Program-made: the position numbers and the translations under genes
Shown: in pieces, positions 63,301-64,000 of the stretch
How the letters are laid out: each line of letters opens with the position of its first letter
Numbering within the stretch: the stretch's first letter is position 1
The notes under the pieces: generated by a model
The model's database searches: none
Told to the model about the DNA's origin: nothing
Seen by the model: only the letters and a program-made list of their open reading frames with translations
DNA from: Pomphorhynchus laevis
Taxonomy: Eukaryota; Acanthocephala; Palaeacanthocephala; Echinorhynchida; Pomphorhynchidae
Direction of reading: 5' to 3'
Length of the DNA: 64,000 nucleotides
Assembly (NCBI GenBank): GCA_012934845.2
Contig: WNNJ02000032.1
Location: 54,171-118,170 of the forward strand

Positions 63301-63770
63301 TATTCTAACTCGGTGTTAGAATAAGATACATTCGTTCCTCATCGGGCAAGGCATTGAGCACTAATGTTATAACATGTTAACATTCTTACATTTTACAGAT
63401 TAATGACCTGCTCTGGAAATATATTTCAAAAAGTGTTAGACTGGTAAGTAGTCTATAAATTCGCGAGAAAGTTTCGCAAAATTTTTCAACGACTAGCTGG
63501 ATGCTATATAGACCATGCATGTATTAAAGCATGTTGAAACGTCTACAATGCCTGCGCCCTGATAATCCATTGAGTACTAACGTCGGCACATTATGATGTT
63601 AGTGTTAGGTCATGTTAAAACTCATATGTGACGATATTCGTACACTTATTTGCAGACACGCTTAGGATTGAAACTCAGAACAGATAACATTTTTACATTT
63701 CACAGATTTAATAACTTGCTCTGGAAATCTACTTCGAAAAATATATTTGCTTGTTAAGTGACTTTTATGC
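63301..63770. repeat. Diverged direct repeat, period about 290-300 bp
   Basis: The block at about 63350-63470 (CATTGAGCACTAATG, then TTTTACAGATTAATGACCTG, then GCTCTGGAAAT) is repeated at about 63565-63770 with changes and a longer spacer. A 9-bp perfect hairpin (63301-63309, 63315-63323) lies at the left edge. It may be a satellite-like unit or an unknown element; no coding content is seen. Confidence 0.6.
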
Positions 63771-63799
63771 AAAGATGTATTTTCTATTAAGAAATTTAA

Positions 63800-64000
63800 T
63801 ATCTTATTCTAACACAGAGTATATTATTTACTATCCACAAAAAAATCCCACCTAATAGTTGTTAAAAAATATTATTTTATATAATTTAAATAATTATATA
63901 AAATAAAATTTATATTTTATAATAAATATAATATAATTATATAATTATGATATAATTATATAATTATTATATAATTATCATATATAATTATATTATAATT
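63800..64000 (-). mobile_element. Penelope coding-end fragment and AT microsatellite
   Basis: Positions 63800-63875 on the minus strand resemble the end of the Penelope ORF and the adjoining spacer (compare 34370-34440). From about 63880 to the window edge is an ATATAATTAT-rich simple sequence. Confidence 0.55.

Noticed and set aside
1-64000. CRISPR arrays, tRNA or rRNA genes, operons.
   Set aside because: None seen. The repeated arrays found are transposon ends or leader repeats, and all genes are eukaryotic in style.

Overview
The window is eukaryotic, AT-rich DNA in which mobile elements fill most of the 64 kb. Only three stretches look like host genes, and each is a single uninterrupted reading frame: a 549-residue proline-rich protein (10972-12621, -), a 504-residue secreted kinase-like protein (35725-37239, +) and a 68-residue membrane microprotein resembling the complex III assembly factor UQCC6/BRAWNIN (46475-46681, -). 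All use the standard code.

The organism cannot be fixed from sequence alone. The kinase has a signal peptide, an arginine-rich amphipathic stretch, one exon and a degraded active site, which recalls apicomplexan rhoptry kinases. The proline-rich protein recalls cytoskeletal proteins of alveolates. The mobile elements and the UQCC6-like gene are of kinds best known from animals. Either this is an unusually transposon-rich apicomplexan-like parasite or a small invertebrate with intronless genes.

Seven element groups recur; letters are local names. LINE-A has a restriction-enzyme-like endonuclease (RLE) and an N-terminal CXC zinc finger: 1020-4175, 28262-30820, 44525-45890. LINE-E has an apurinic (APE) endonuclease, CR1/Jockey-like: 14545-19487, 21596-25692, 27894-28235, probably 201-733. 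LINE-C is APE, I/R1-group-like: 31740-31890, 32045-34020, 37840-38790, 48125-51975, 59640-60602, 60603-62500. LINE-D is known mostly from RT and 3' pieces: 4800-10640, 39038-40013, 43855-44215, 57466-58036, 58440-59340. LINE-F is decayed: 26291-27480, 52470-55440, 58045-58440, 59390-59560. Penelope-like elements have GIY-YIG and RT parts in the permuted Naiad-like order: 13986-14412, 34021-35610, 46985-48120, 55445-57190, plus many terminal pieces. There are two Ty3/gypsy fossils (5873-9829 and 40014-43854) and one Tc1/mariner-superfamily transposon (19489-21081).

Layout. 1-4.2 kb: LINE-E-like remnant, then LINE-A1. 4.8-10.6 kb: LINE-D split by a gypsy element and a Penelope terminal piece. 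11-12.6 kb: proline-rich host gene. 14-25.8 kb: Penelope fragment, LINE-E1, mariner and LINE-E2. 26-31 kb: LINE-F1, LINE-E3 and LINE-A2. 31-35.6 kb: LINE-C and Penelope copies. 35.7-37.2 kb: secreted kinase. 37.8-46 kb: LINE-C, Penelope, LINE-D, gypsy-2 and LINE-A debris. 46.5 kb: UQCC6-like gene. 47-62.5 kb: Penelope, LINE-C4, LINE-F2, Penelope, LINE-D/F debris and a head-to-head LINE-C pair. 62.5-64 kb: AT-rich DNA with diverged tandem repeats.

The most notable signals are: LINE-E1 carries at the front of its ORF1 a 200-residue module homologous to the front of LINE-A, so unrelated LINE classes have exchanged a domain; the mariner's inverted ends are arrays of a 22-bp repeat; Penelope ends carry a conserved, covarying, interleaved RNA fold; and the first gypsy element has the sequence signature of self-priming.
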